NCBI GenBank assembly: GCA_009711705.1
Contig: VENG01000015.1
Location: forward strand, 129,709 to 193,708
Source: Bacillota bacterium
Lineage (GTDB): Bacteria > Bacillota > Desulfotomaculia > Desulfotomaculales > VENG01
DNA length: 64,000 nt
Direction: 5' to 3'
Positions 28,175 through 36,565 of the stretch are shown piece by piece. Made by a program: the position numbers and the translations under genes. Numbering within the stretch: position 1 is the stretch's first letter; every line of letters starts with the position of its first letter. A model generated the notes under the pieces. It was given only the letters and a program-made list of their open reading frames with translations, made no database searches and was not told where the DNA came from.

Positions 28175-28348
28175 ATGGCCAATGGACGAGGAATAATGTC
28201 CGATGAGTTAAAGTATGAGTTGGCAGATGAACTGGGGGTAGGAGATATTGCCCGCACCGAAGGTTTCGGCGCAGTATCATCCAGAAATTGCGGTAACTTG
28301 GTTCGCCTGGCCATTCAGAAGGCCGAACAAATGATGATTCAGGGATAG
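28175..28348 (+). CDS. Alpha/beta-type small acid-soluble spore protein
   Basis: 57-aa protein that would coat and protect spore DNA. The helix-turn-helix pattern of the family is clear: LKYELADELGV (with a germination-protease type site in the ELADELG region) then GFGAVSSRNCGNLVRLAIQKAEQ, equivalent to the GSVGG...KRLV core. AAAGGAGG lies 8 bases before the ATG. It has its own sigma-G-like promoter and a downstream hairpin, so it is a monocistronic sporulation gene. One cysteine occurs in the conserved second helix region. Confidence 0.9.
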   Translation: MANGRGIMSDELKYELADELGVGDIARTEGFGAVSSRNCGNLVRLAIQKAEQMMIQG

Positions 28349-28359
28349 TAACAGTAACG

Positions 28360-28380
28360 GGGGGTGCTTTTAGCATCCCC
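28360..28380 (+). terminator. Hairpin after the SASP gene
   Basis: 8-bp stem (GGGGGTGC with GCATCCCC, one G-U pair) and a TTTTA loop, 11 bp after the stop; the following tract TATTCT is only moderately T-rich. Confidence 0.6.
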
Positions 28381-28415
28381 TATTCTATGCAGAATGGTAA
28401 AACCGGATACAGGTC

Positions 28416-28444
28416 TTGACAAACCAACTTTTTAAAGGAATAAT
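28416..28444 (+). promoter_or_regulatory. Sigma-A promoter of the asparagine-synthase-like gene
   Basis: Perfect TTGACA (28416-28421), a 17-bp spacer and AATAAT (28439-28444). The leader then contains a 9-bp stem with an ACGA loop (28468-28489), a possible 5' stabilising hairpin. Confidence 0.75.
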
Positions 28445-28536
28445 TAGGTAACGGGGAAGCAACTTATAGTGGCACAACGATGTGTCACTCACACGATGGA
28501 GTGTCCTTCCCCCAAAAGACACGGGAGGGAATGCTT

Positions 28537-30003
28537 TTGGCTGGAATTATTGCCACTTACGGTTTATCGAATGATGCCGATGTGCAGGCAATGCTGGATA
28601 AGGTAAAGCACAGAGGACCTGATGGAACCATTGGATTCAAATCTGGAAAACTGGTAATAGGAGAAACTTTTCTCTCACTTAACCCTGAGAAAAATAACTG
28701 CTGCGCCGGTGGCGATCAGAAACAGAATTACGCCGCCCTGGATGGAAGAATTTTTAACCGAAAACAATTTACGGATGAAAACAATAATTTTGAGACAGAC
28801 GGAGAAATAGCGTTAAGGCTGTATCAAGAACAGGGTCCTGATTTTCTCCAAGAGCTGGACGGGATGTTTGCAATGGTTCTTGCAGTAGAGGGTGGGAAAC
28901 CCTTTGCCGCCAGAGATCCCCTTGGCGTCAAGCCATTATATTACGGCTATAAAAACGGTACCATGTATTTTGCCTCAGAGGTAAAGGCCCTTGTGGGTTA
29001 TGCCGATGATATTAAATTTTTCCCGCCAGGCCATTACTTTACTCCGGAGTCCGGGTTTAAGCGTTACATTGATTTCGAAAATATAAAGTGGAAAGAGCAT
29101 GAGCTGGATGAAGCTCTCGGCAAAATACGAAATCTCATGGAAGAAAGTGTGCTTAGGCAGATTCCTAGACAGACGGTCCCGGCATCCCTGTTAAGCGGAG
29201 GCATAGACAGTAGTATCATTGCCGCCATTACCGCGCGTCATGTAGACAATCTTAAAACCTTTTGTGTAGGTATGGAAGGCGCCAAGGATCTGGAAGCGGC
29301 GCGCAAAGTAGCAGACTTTATCGGATCACAGCATACCCAGTACACATATGACAAGAAAGACATCCAAGAAATACTGCCTGAAGTAATTTATTACATGGAG
29401 TCTTTTGACCCTTCGTTGATTCGCAGTTCCGTGGCCAATTACTTCGCGTATAAACTTGTAGGAGATAACGCCCGGGTGGTTTTCTCCGGGGAAGGCGGAG
29501 ATGAATTGTTTGGCGGTTATATGTATCTGAAGGATTTGGAAGGGGAAGAGAGGCTCCATCAAGAACTGATTGGTTTCTTTGACGGGCTTCATAACGTTGG
29601 TCTACAGCGTGTTGACCGTATGTCCATGGCTCATTCCAAAGAATGCCGCATGCCCTTCCTGGGGATGAACCTGCTGCAGTACGCCACAACATTACCGCCC
29701 AAATGGAAAATATACGGATCTGAAAAAATAGAAAAGTGGGTTCTTAGGAAGGCCTTTGAAGGATGGATTCCGGATGATGTTCTTTGGCGCATTAAACAAG
29801 AGTTTTCCCAGGGAAGCGGCACCGTGGACGTAATGGATGAAATTGCGCAAGAACAGATTACTGACAGTGAATTTGATCGGGAAAAAAATGCAATTAACCC
29901 GCCGCTTAGAAATAAGGAAGAACTGATGTATTACAGAATTTTCCGCCAATATTTTGACGATGATTCAGCTGTAGCCACCGTTGGACGCTGGATAACGACA
30001 TAA
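28537..30003 (+). CDS. Asparagine-synthase-like protein lacking the N-terminal catalytic cysteine
   Basis: 488-aa class II amidotransferase fold plus synthetase domain. The synthetase half has the PP-loop SGGIDSS and GEGGDELFGGY, as in AsnB. The glutaminase half keeps the fold markers (KHRGPDG, ALDGRIFN, DPLGVKPLYYG, SEVKAL), but the N-terminus reads (TTG)AGIIATYG where the family has Met-Cys-Gly-Ile. The TTG at 28537 is chosen because GGAGG lies 8 bases upstream and it puts Ala exactly at position 2. It therefore probably cannot hydrolyse glutamine and would use free ammonia, or another amidation substrate. It has its own promoter and terminator. Confidence 0.87.
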   Translation: MAGIIATYGLSNDADVQAMLDKVKHRGPDGTIGFKSGKLVIGETFLSLNPEKNNCCAGGDQKQNYAALDGRIFNRKQFTDENNNFETDGEIALRLYQEQGPDFLQELDGMFAMVLAVEGGKPFAARDPLGVKPLYYGYKNGTMYFASEVKALVGYADDIKFFPPGHYFTPESGFKRYIDFENIKWKEHELDEALGKIRNLMEESVLRQIPRQTVPASLLSGGIDSSIIAAITARHVDNLKTFCVGMEGAKDLEAARKVADFIGSQHTQYTYDKKDIQEILPEVIYYMESFDPSLIRSSVANYFAYKLVGDNARVVFSGEGGDELFGGYMYLKDLEGEERLHQELIGFFDGLHNVGLQRVDRMSMAHSKECRMPFLGMNLLQYATTLPPKWKIYGSEKIEKWVLRKAFEGWIPDDVLWRIKQEFSQGSGTVDVMDEIAQEQITDSEFDREKNAINPPLRNKEELMYYRIFRQYFDDDSAVATVGRWITT

Positions 30004-30047
30004 ACAAAAAAGGTACATTCCATTAATGGAGTGTACCTTTTTTGTTT
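30002..30047. terminator. Bidirectional terminator between the asparagine-synthase-like gene and the 225-aa ORF
   Basis: A near-perfect 46-base inverted repeat: 16 bp of outer stem including runs of A/T on each side (AAAAAAGGTACA with TGTACCTTTTTT), so it can end transcripts in both directions. It overlaps the stop codon at 30003 and lies 38 bp after the converging ORF. Confidence 0.9.
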
Positions 30048-30084
30048 ACTTTAGTATACCTTGCCATATATATGCGCGCTTTTT

Positions 30085-30762
30085 TTATACCCTCTGCCAT
30101 ATTTGTACCTTGGAATCATATATATAACTGAAAGCCTTTCCCTCACCAAAGTAACGATAATCCGTTACCAGGCCCCTAGTGTCAAAAAACAGTTCACCCG
30201 TGGCATCCCACCGGGAACAAAAAATTTCATTATATATGATAAGAGCATCCGGTATGGTTGAATGCTCCAAAAAACCAATAAACTTATCCAGCACCTTAAT
30301 TGCTATTTTTCGATCATTATTATGGTTCCAATGCCCGTATTTTTTCTCAGATAACATTCTACGCATAGTGTAAGGATCATAAACCAGCCAGTTGTCAAAC
30401 AAGCCATGCATTTCCGGGTAGTTTTTGCAGTGCCATTCCGGCAGATTATAGATCTTCAGCCTCAATTTTAGCAAAGTTGAATACAGACTGGGCCCGTCCA
30501 CCACTGTTGCCACACAAGTATCATACCCAATATAAATATTGAAACGGGTGCAAACATCTTCAGCATGCAAACCAAAAATCTGCCGCCGGTCGAAAACAGG
30601 TTTGTGTTCATAAAAACAAAACTTTTTGCCTTTGATTAGACTAGCAGGAATCTCTTTCAGAGATTTAAAGCATTCGTCTAATATTATTCTTTCTAACATA
30701 TCAAAGCCGAAGTCACATGGCTGTTCAATCCCGTCACTGTTCATTGATGCTAAATAGTACAA
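30085..30762 (-). CDS. Hypothetical protein, 225 aa, not recognised
   Basis: I do not recognise a family. The protein has no signal peptide or membrane helix and is rich in aromatic residues and cysteines (about seven). Noticeable segments are DDEC-like ILDECFKSL, HKPVFDRRQIFGLHAEDVC, NWLVYDPYTMRRM, and a Tyr/Phe-rich end (TDYRYFGEGKAFSYIYD). The start could be ATG 30762 or the Met at residue 7. It converges on the asparagine-synthase-like gene and shares its bidirectional terminator. The nucleotide composition is AT-rich compared with the neighbours, which may indicate recent acquisition. Confidence 0.55.
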   Translation of the reverse strand: MYYLASMNSDGIEQPCDFGFDMLERIILDECFKSLKEIPASLIKGKKFCFYEHKPVFDRRQIFGLHAEDVCTRFNIYIGYDTCVATVVDGPSLYSTLLKLRLKIYNLPEWHCKNYPEMHGLFDNWLVYDPYTMRRMLSEKKYGHWNHNNDRKIAIKVLDKFIGFLEHSTIPDALIIYNEIFCSRWDATGELFFDTRGLVTDYRYFGEGKAFSYIYDSKVQIWQRV

Positions 30763-30907
30763 CTAGTTGCCCTCCCTCAGCATTTCTCTATATCATCATA
30801 CCGCCGGTACGTATATACCTCAACGATAGATAATGTCAGTCCGTAGGAAATTTTAGCGCCGGCTTCGACACTGAGAAAAGACAAAAAGTGAACTATTTAT
30901 CTGCTTC

Positions 30908-30930
30908 TTAAGGCTCCTACTCTACAAGTG
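30908..30930 (-). terminator. Weak hairpin downstream of the cobalamin operon
   Basis: A 7-bp stem with one mismatch (CTCCCAC/GTAGGAG on the minus strand) about 20 bp after the cbiC stop, without a clear T-run. It may mark the transcript 3' end. Confidence 0.3.
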
Positions 30931-30949
30931 GGAGTTTACTGGATTATGA

Positions 30950-31573
30950 CTATACTGATAAATGAATCAAGGCGTTTGTAATTGCGGCAGCAATAGGACT
31001 ACCTCCCCTTGTACCGCGCAGAGCTATATAATCTAAATCCGAATCAATAACGGCTTCTTTTGATTCAGCAGCACCGACAAAACCAACGGGTACCCCAATC
31101 ACCAAGGCCGGCCGGCATATTCCCTGTTCAGCCAGAGACAATATTTCAAAAAGGGCAGTGGGAGCATTTCCTATGGCAACTATTTGCCCGTCAATATGTT
31201 CTGCGTTAGTACGTATAGCCGCGGCGGCCCGGGTAATTCCCAAATCCTTAGCCATTTGGGCTACCTGTGGAGATGCAATATGACAATGAACCTGGCCTCC
31301 CAATTTATTAAGCAGCCGGGCACTAACACCTGAGCGAACCATATTAACATCGGTAAAAACGTCCTTGCCTCTCTTCAGTGCTTCCTTACCGTTATTTATG
31401 GCTTGAGGAGAAAACTTAATAAGGTTTATCAGACCGGGGTCACCTGATGTATGAACAACCCGCTTGATTACTGCCTTTTCTTCAGTGGGAAAGTTATAAT
31501 CCCCCAGATACCCCTCAATTATACGCATACTTTCTTCTATTATTGAAGCGGGATCCCAATTTATGTTATACAT
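30950..31573 (-). CDS. cbiC: Cobalt-precorrin-8 methylmutase
   Basis: Moves a methyl group from C11 to C12 to give cobyrinate. The 207-aa product has the catalytic histidine in KRVVHTSGD and the family ends NAPTALFEIL and GVPVGFVGAAESKEA. Last gene of the cbi operon. Also called cobH; cbiC is used because the pathway is the anaerobic one (cbiX, cbiD, cbiG present). Confidence 0.95.
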   Translation of the reverse strand: MYNINWDPASIIEESMRIIEGYLGDYNFPTEEKAVIKRVVHTSGDPGLINLIKFSPQAINNGKEALKRGKDVFTDVNMVRSGVSARLLNKLGGQVHCHIASPQVAQMAKDLGITRAAAAIRTNAEHIDGQIVAIGNAPTALFEILSLAEQGICRPALVIGVPVGFVGAAESKEAVIDSDLDYIALRGTRGGSPIAAAITNALIHLSV

Positions 31574-31583
31574 GAAAATCCCC

Positions 31584-31958
31584 CTAAATTAGTTCAGAGG
31601 CATTTTTAGCCCTGTCCATTATGATGTCTGCCATCCTTGGGTCTGCACCAATGTGTCCTGCCAGCACAAATTGAACCTCCGGATGAGTAGTTTTTTGTAA
31701 CAGCAGTCTGCTGGGAATGTCTCGTTTGATATGATTACCGGTCACCAGGAATATGGGCACAACAATTATTTTTTGGGCACCGGCCGCAATAAGGTTTTCC
31801 ACTGCCTCGGCCAAGTTGGGCTCACCGAAGGAAAGGTACCCCACCTCATAGAGACCATCACCGTATTTTTCTTTAACCAATTCACATATATCTAGTATAA
31901 CCTGGTTGGCCTCTTCTCTTCGACTACCGTGACCAAGCAGGAGAATTGCTTCCTTCAT
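31584..31958 (-). CDS. cbiX: Sirohydrochlorin cobaltochelatase, short form
   Basis: About 124-aa CbiX(S)-type chelatase that would insert Co2+ into sirohydrochlorin as a homodimer. Histidines in LLGHGSRREEA and VTGNHIKRDIP are the likely metal ligands. The ATG at 31958 is chosen over one at 31979 because GAGGAGG lies eight bases upstream. The short form is half the length of the usual chelatase. It could act on another metal, but its position in a cbi operon supports cobalt. Confidence 0.9.
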   Translation of the reverse strand: MKEAILLLGHGSRREEANQVILDICELVKEKYGDGLYEVGYLSFGEPNLAEAVENLIAAGAQKIIVVPIFLVTGNHIKRDIPSRLLLQKTTHPEVQFVLAGHIGADPRMADIIMDRAKNASELI

Positions 31959-31984
31959 GCTTTTATCCTCCTCTACCATAAATA

Positions 31985-32758
31985 TTAGTAATTTAAAAAC
32001 TTCTGCACTACTTTTTCCACTGCTTCTTCCGGACTGCTTACAAGCAATGGATAATCAAAACGGGGACGCATCCATACAACAACATGTATGCCCAACTCCA
32101 GCGCGGCAGCAACCTTCGTATCTACCCCGCCGCTGTCTCCACTTTCTTTCGTTATAACTGCGCCGGCGCCATAAAAACGGAAAAATTCCATGTTTAAACG
32201 CTTGCTAAAGGGACCTTGGGCAGCAATGATTTGATTAGGTCTCAGTCCCATTCTGCTGCACTCGGTAATAACTTTGGGGTCAGGCAGAACCCTTGCTATT
32301 AATTTTGTTTCCCTTTTTTGAGCTTTATTGACAATGCGAAGCAGGTTTCTGCTTCCTATGGTGCTAAAAAGAACTCCGCCAACAGATAAAGCTTTATCAA
32401 CAGCATCATCAAGACCATAAGCCTTTGTTACCAGCGGATGATCAGGTATTTGGGAGGCAGGACGCTCCAGCCTTATGTAATGCACCCCTTTTTCTTTACA
32501 TAGCTCCAGGGCCATTTCGGTTATATTAACTGCATAGGGATGGGTGGCATCCACCAGTGCACGAATATTGTTACCTGTCAGTAAAGAGGATAACCGCTCA
32601 CGCTCAAGAGGTCCTACCAGCACATCTTCAACCCCGGCATCCCGCAGCAAATCTGCACCGTATTCTGTCACTGCCGTAGCCACGGCCGGGATTCCCGCCG
32701 CACCAAGCCTTGCAGCGGTCATGCGCCCTTCCGAAGTGCCTGCCAGTACCAATATCAC
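31985..32758 (-). CDS. cbiJ: Cobalt-precorrin-6A reductase
   Basis: 257-aa NAD(P)H-dependent reductase of the CobK/CbiJ family; starts MILVLAGTSEGRMTAARL, has VDATHPYAVNIT and ITKESGDSGGVDTK. It overlaps the stop of cbiH by 4 bp (ATGA type), consistent with coupled translation. Confidence 0.93.
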   Translation of the reverse strand: MILVLAGTSEGRMTAARLGAAGIPAVATAVTEYGADLLRDAGVEDVLVGPLERERLSSLLTGNNIRALVDATHPYAVNITEMALELCKEKGVHYIRLERPASQIPDHPLVTKAYGLDDAVDKALSVGGVLFSTIGSRNLLRIVNKAQKRETKLIARVLPDPKVITECSRMGLRPNQIIAAQGPFSKRLNMEFFRFYGAGAVITKESGDSGGVDTKVAAALELGIHVVVWMRPRFDYPLLVSSPEEAVEKVVQKFLNY

Positions 32759-33465
32759 AGCCTATATCCCCGCGGGGTCACCAGGTATCCGTTTTCCACC
32801 ATGGTTTCTGAATTACCAATCACAACAGTTGTAAGCATATCAATCTCATGGTCCAGCATGTCCTTAAGATTAGTTACAATTCTCTCTTCCTCCCCCCGTT
32901 TTGCCTTACGCACAATTCCCACCGGCGTTTCCGGGGTGCGATGCCACAGTATAACTTCCCGGGCAGTATTTATATTATGGGGGCGCCCTTTACTTTTGGG
33001 ATTATAAAGAACAATAACAAAGTCTCCCAAAGCAGCTGCCTCTATCCTTTCCACCATTTTTTTCCATGGCGTAAGCAAGTCACTAAGACTGATTACGGCA
33101 AAATCATTTACCAATGGTGCTCCTAGTGTTGCCGCTGCAGCCGTAGCGGCTGTAACCCCGGGAATGACCTCAACCGGCACTTCTCCACCGGCAACTTCCA
33201 GCACGATACCTGCCATCCCATAAACTCCCGGATCACCGCTGGAAACCATGCTAACCACTTTTCCCTCTCGTGCTAACTCTAAGGCCTGCCTGGCTCTGTC
33301 CACTTCCCGCTTCATACCTGATACAATAACTTCGCTGCCTTGTGTTAAATCCGTAATTAAATCCACATAGGTCTTGTACCCTATTAACACATCACAATCA
33401 CTGATGGCCTGAACGGCTTGCGGGGTCATACATTCTCTGTCTCCTGGCCCCAGTCCCACCACCAC
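32755..33465 (-). CDS. cbiH: Cobalt-precorrin-3 C17-methyltransferase
   Basis: SAM-dependent tetrapyrrole methylase of the CobJ/CbiH type, closing the corrin ring. Real coding begins at VVVGLGPGDRE; the GTG at 33465 has GGAGG seven bases upstream and gives 236 aa, the normal length. The open frame extends 350 bp further upstream but that part is out-of-frame shadow of cbiG with no family similarity. The gene overlaps cbiG by 40 bp. GDPGVYGMAG marks the substrate loop. Confidence 0.92.
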   Translation of the reverse strand: MVVGLGPGDRECMTPQAVQAISDCDVLIGYKTYVDLITDLTQGSEVIVSGMKREVDRARQALELAREGKVVSMVSSGDPGVYGMAGIVLEVAGGEVPVEVIPGVTAATAAAATLGAPLVNDFAVISLSDLLTPWKKMVERIEAAALGDFVIVLYNPKSKGRPHNINTAREVILWHRTPETPVGIVRKAKRGEEERIVTNLKDMLDHEIDMLTTVVIGNSETMVENGYLVTPRGYRL

Positions 33466-34514
33466 AATTCTTCCTCCGCCACGGCCACTGTTACTGCCTT
33501 CATTTTCCTTTTGGGAACGACAACCCTGCCCTGGTTGCACGCCAGCATTGCAGCAGGTTCGCATACTCCACCAACTCCTACCGTTTTTTTTACAAATTCC
33601 GATTCCTCGAAGGTTCCTGTCAACTTTTCTATGGCAGTCCGAGAGATTATTTCCACGGGTACACCGTAAAGTTTGGCAGCATCCTTTATTCCCTCTTCGT
33701 CCTTTTTGATATCCACGGTGGCCAGAGATTTTACTCTCTGATTGCCTGCGGGAATACCAGCCAGCACCTTTTCCACCGCATCTACTATTAGATCGCCGGG
33801 CACTCCCCGGCGGCACCCTATACCTATGACCAAATTACGAGGCAATAAATACAGTGGTCCTTCTTCCTTTCCTGGAGCCCTATCCACGATAACCTGCAGG
33901 TCATCATCTTTTAAACTGGCCATGTTAAACTGCTGAATTATCTCCTCCGGCAGCGTCCACCGGCTGCTCAGCCTTACAGGCTCGCCCTCTGCCAGGGCGC
34001 GGTTAAATTGCTTAACCATGGGCCGAGGAAAAGGCACACAGTTTAATTGACTGGCCAATATGTCCACCGCGGGCGTTCCCTCCACATCCGTTGCCGTGGT
34101 TATAACAGGGGTGGCACCTGTTAAGTCAGCCAACCGTCTGGCTAACAAATTAGCTCCTCCCACATGGCCTGAAATCAAGCTGATGGTAAATTGGCCGGCT
34201 TCATCCATAACTACCACCGCAGGGTCAGTATACTTAGACTCCATTAAAGGAGCAATGGTGCGCACCACGATTCCGGTGGCCATGATAAAGACAAGGGCTT
34301 TATAGTTATTGAATAAACTCGTAACGGTTTCTTTAAACTGAGAAAAATAATGGATATTATCAGTGAACCCTTCCACCGCATTTTTTTCCGGCCTAAACCG
34401 TTCCGGCAGAAACAAGCCTACATCCATTCTTGCTGCTACTTTTCTGGCCTGGACAACTCCCCCGGCAGTAAGGGCCAAGACCGCCGTGTTACTCTCCTGC
34501 CTGTCGATACTCAT
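33426..34514 (-). CDS. cbiG: Cobalt-precorrin-5A hydrolase
   Basis: Opens the delta-lactone and releases acetaldehyde in the anaerobic route. About 362 aa with the three CbiG parts: N-terminal domain, the central ISGHVGGANLLAR segment and the C-terminal GIGCRRGV domain. The ATG at 34514 is supported by AAGGGG seven bases upstream; an ATG at 34532 has none. The gene start overlaps the cbiF end by 26 bp. CbiG is diagnostic of the anaerobic pathway. Confidence 0.93.
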   Translation of the reverse strand: MSIDRQESNTAVLALTAGGVVQARKVAARMDVGLFLPERFRPEKNAVEGFTDNIHYFSQFKETVTSLFNNYKALVFIMATGIVVRTIAPLMESKYTDPAVVVMDEAGQFTISLISGHVGGANLLARRLADLTGATPVITTATDVEGTPAVDILASQLNCVPFPRPMVKQFNRALAEGEPVRLSSRWTLPEEIIQQFNMASLKDDDLQVIVDRAPGKEEGPLYLLPRNLVIGIGCRRGVPGDLIVDAVEKVLAGIPAGNQRVKSLATVDIKKDEEGIKDAAKLYGVPVEIISRTAIEKLTGTFEESEFVKKTVGVGGVCEPAAMLACNQGRVVVPKRKMKAVTVAVAEEELWWWDWGQETENV

Positions 34515-35238
34515 GACTAAACCCCTTGTCATAAAGCTTGGATAGCCCGTCCCTGGTCAAAAATTCGCCCACAAATATTAGGGCTGTTTTAGTAATCCCG
34601 GCATCCCTAACCATGGCTTCCAGATCCTGTAGTTTACCGTACAATATTCTTTCTTCAGGCCAGGAAACTTTCTCCACCACCGCTACCGGGGTTTCCGGGG
34701 GATAACCGTACGTTAGTTCTTTTACCACCGAATCGATAATGGCAGCGGAGAGAAATATAGCCATGGTGGACTTATGACGGGCCAAATCCCTTAATTTTTC
34801 GGTATCCGGAACGGGAGTACGACCGGCCATTCTAGTAAGAATGACTGTCTGGGTTCCGTCCGGCACAGTAAACTCACGTTTAAGTGCTGCTCCGGCAGCC
34901 AAAAAAGAACTTACCCCGGGGACAACTTCGAAATTAACCCCTGCTTGTTGAAGCCTTTCCATCTGTTCCCCGGTAGCCCCATATAAACTGGGGTCCCCCG
35001 TATGTAAACGTACGACTGTTTCCCCTTTATTATCGGCCTCAACCATAAGCTTAACCATAGTGTCCAAATCCATGTGCGCACTGTTTTCAATCCTGGCGCC
35101 CTCCGAACAATGATCCAGCAGCTTGGGATTTACAAGCGACCCGGCGTAAATCACCAAATGGGCTTGCTGTAACAATCTACACCCCTTCAGGGTGATAAGT
35201 TCCGGATCACCGGCACCGGCACCGACAAAATATATCAC
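34489..35238 (-). CDS. cbiF: Cobalt-precorrin-4 C11-methyltransferase
   Basis: 249-aa SAM uroporphyrinogen-III methylase-like protein of the CobM/CbiF type. It has VGAGAGDPELITLKG at the N-terminus, VIYAGSLVNP, the LHTGDPSLYGA loop and VPGVSSFLAAGAA. It overlaps cbiL by 4 bp. Confidence 0.95.
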   Translation of the reverse strand: MIYFVGAGAGDPELITLKGCRLLQQAHLVIYAGSLVNPKLLDHCSEGARIENSAHMDLDTMVKLMVEADNKGETVVRLHTGDPSLYGATGEQMERLQQAGVNFEVVPGVSSFLAAGAALKREFTVPDGTQTVILTRMAGRTPVPDTEKLRDLARHKSTMAIFLSAAIIDSVVKELTYGYPPETPVAVVEKVSWPEERILYGKLQDLEAMVRDAGITKTALIFVGEFLTRDGLSKLYDKGFSHEYRQAGE

Positions 35239-35963
35239 TTATGCTCACCGTCCCAACCGTTTCGTTTTACCAACATAGCCGAGAGATAATCCTGCTTGGT
35301 TCCCCTTAAGGCATTAATGTCAGTGGTATAAAAGCCGTCCTCAAAGCCGTAACGACAGGCAAAGGCAGCCTTATCGCTCAAATTATTTTCATCAAGTACA
35401 CTGAGCACTTTTTCCAACTGCTTCCCTGCCTTTAAAATGATCACATTTTCAAAGTTCTTAAGTACTTTATCCAACTCTTCCTTAGGTTGTATGCCCGGTA
35501 CCACAGCCAGCTTTTCATCCCCTTCGGCCAAAGGAATCTGCATCCACGCGGAAACTCCGTTGATGGCACTGACACCCGGAATTATTTCCACCTTAACATC
35601 CGGATCAATTTCGCGCACAAATTTCATTAAGTAAGTAAAAGTACTGTAAAGGGTAGGGTCTCCTAAAGTAATAAAAGCTACGTCCTTTCCGGAAGCCAGT
35701 TCACTGTTTATTTTTTGCGCAGCATTTACCTGGTGTCTTTCTAATTCTTCCTGGTCACGAGTCATGGGCAGTAAAAGCTCTATTACTTTCCATTCCCTTT
35801 TTAATGCACCGGAGACAATGGAGAGAGCCAAACTTTCCCTCTCCTGCCTGGATTTTGGTATGCAAAGGACATCAACTTGTTCCAGTACACGCCGGGCCTT
35901 GATAGTTAATAATTCAGGATCTCCAGGTCCCACACCGATGCCCCAAAAAACTCCTAAGCTCAA
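35235..35963 (-). CDS. cbiL: Cobalt-precorrin-2 C20-methyltransferase
   Basis: 242-aa methyltransferase of the CobI/CbiL type with GIGVGPGDPELLTIKA, VAFITLGDPTLYSTF and IIPGVSAINGVSA. It is 2 bp from cbiT and overlaps cbiF. Confidence 0.95.
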   Translation of the reverse strand: MSLGVFWGIGVGPGDPELLTIKARRVLEQVDVLCIPKSRQERESLALSIVSGALKREWKVIELLLPMTRDQEELERHQVNAAQKINSELASGKDVAFITLGDPTLYSTFTYLMKFVREIDPDVKVEIIPGVSAINGVSAWMQIPLAEGDEKLAVVPGIQPKEELDKVLKNFENVIILKAGKQLEKVLSVLDENNLSDKAAFACRYGFEDGFYTTDINALRGTKQDYLSAMLVKRNGWDGEHK

Positions 35964-35965
35964 AG

Positions 35966-36565
35966 TCAGATCTCCCCTTTTTGACCTGATATTATTTGTA
36001 CCGGGTTAAGAGCATTCCACAAGTGAACACTACCCCGGGAAACGGCTCTGGAGACACTCAGACCGGTAATGTTAATATCAGTAAAGTTATTATTCTCTAA
36101 AAACTTAATTACTTGGGGACCAGTGTCAACTGTTACGCTGGTTACTACCAGCCTCCCACCGTCCTTTAATTTGATGTTTGTAGCTTGTAAAATATCGGCC
36201 AGACAACCGCCGCTTCCCCCGAGGAAAATACGGTCGGCAGCGGGTAAACCGTCCAATGCCTCAGGAGCCTTCCCGGTAACCGGCTCTATATTATCAAGTT
36301 GAAAATACTCTATGTTTTGCTTAACTAATGCCACCGCTTCAGGTTTTCTTTCTACCGCGAAAACTTTGCCGCAGCCCAGCAAGGCACATTCTACACCCAC
36401 CGATCCCGTTCCCGCCCCGAGGTCATACATAATAGCCCCGGAAAAAATACGTAACAGGGAGATAGAGACAGCCCGTACTTCCTGCTTAGTCATTGGTACC
36501 CCTGCAAGTCTTTGAAAGTACTCGTCCGGAATACCGGGAGAGGTGAAAGGCCATCTATTATTCAT
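35966..36565 (-). CDS. cbiT: Cobalt-precorrin-6B C15-methyltransferase (decarboxylating)
   Basis: 199-aa Rossmann methyltransferase; motif I is YDLGAGTGSVGVECA. It methylates C15 and decarboxylates the C12 side chain, and partners with CbiE, which methylates C5. In aerobic organisms both are fused as CobL; here they are separate and overlap by 8 bp, as usual in Firmicutes. Confidence 0.94.
   Translation of the reverse strand: MNNRWPFTSPGIPDEYFQRLAGVPMTKQEVRAVSISLLRIFSGAIMYDLGAGTGSVGVECALLGCGKVFAVERKPEAVALVKQNIEYFQLDNIEPVTGKAPEALDGLPAADRIFLGGSGGCLADILQATNIKLKDGGRLVVTSVTVDTGPQVIKFLENNNFTDINITGLSVSRAVSRGSVHLWNALNPVQIISGQKGEI

Noticed and set aside
30908..30930. Weak hairpin as a strong terminator of the cobalamin operon
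   Set aside because: The stem has a mismatch and no T-run, so it is kept only as a low-confidence entry.
33466..33816. N-terminal extension of the cbiH open frame
   Set aside because: It has low-complexity Arg/Cys/Ser composition, no methylase similarity and overlaps cbiG; the true start is the GTG at 33465 with a good ribosome site.
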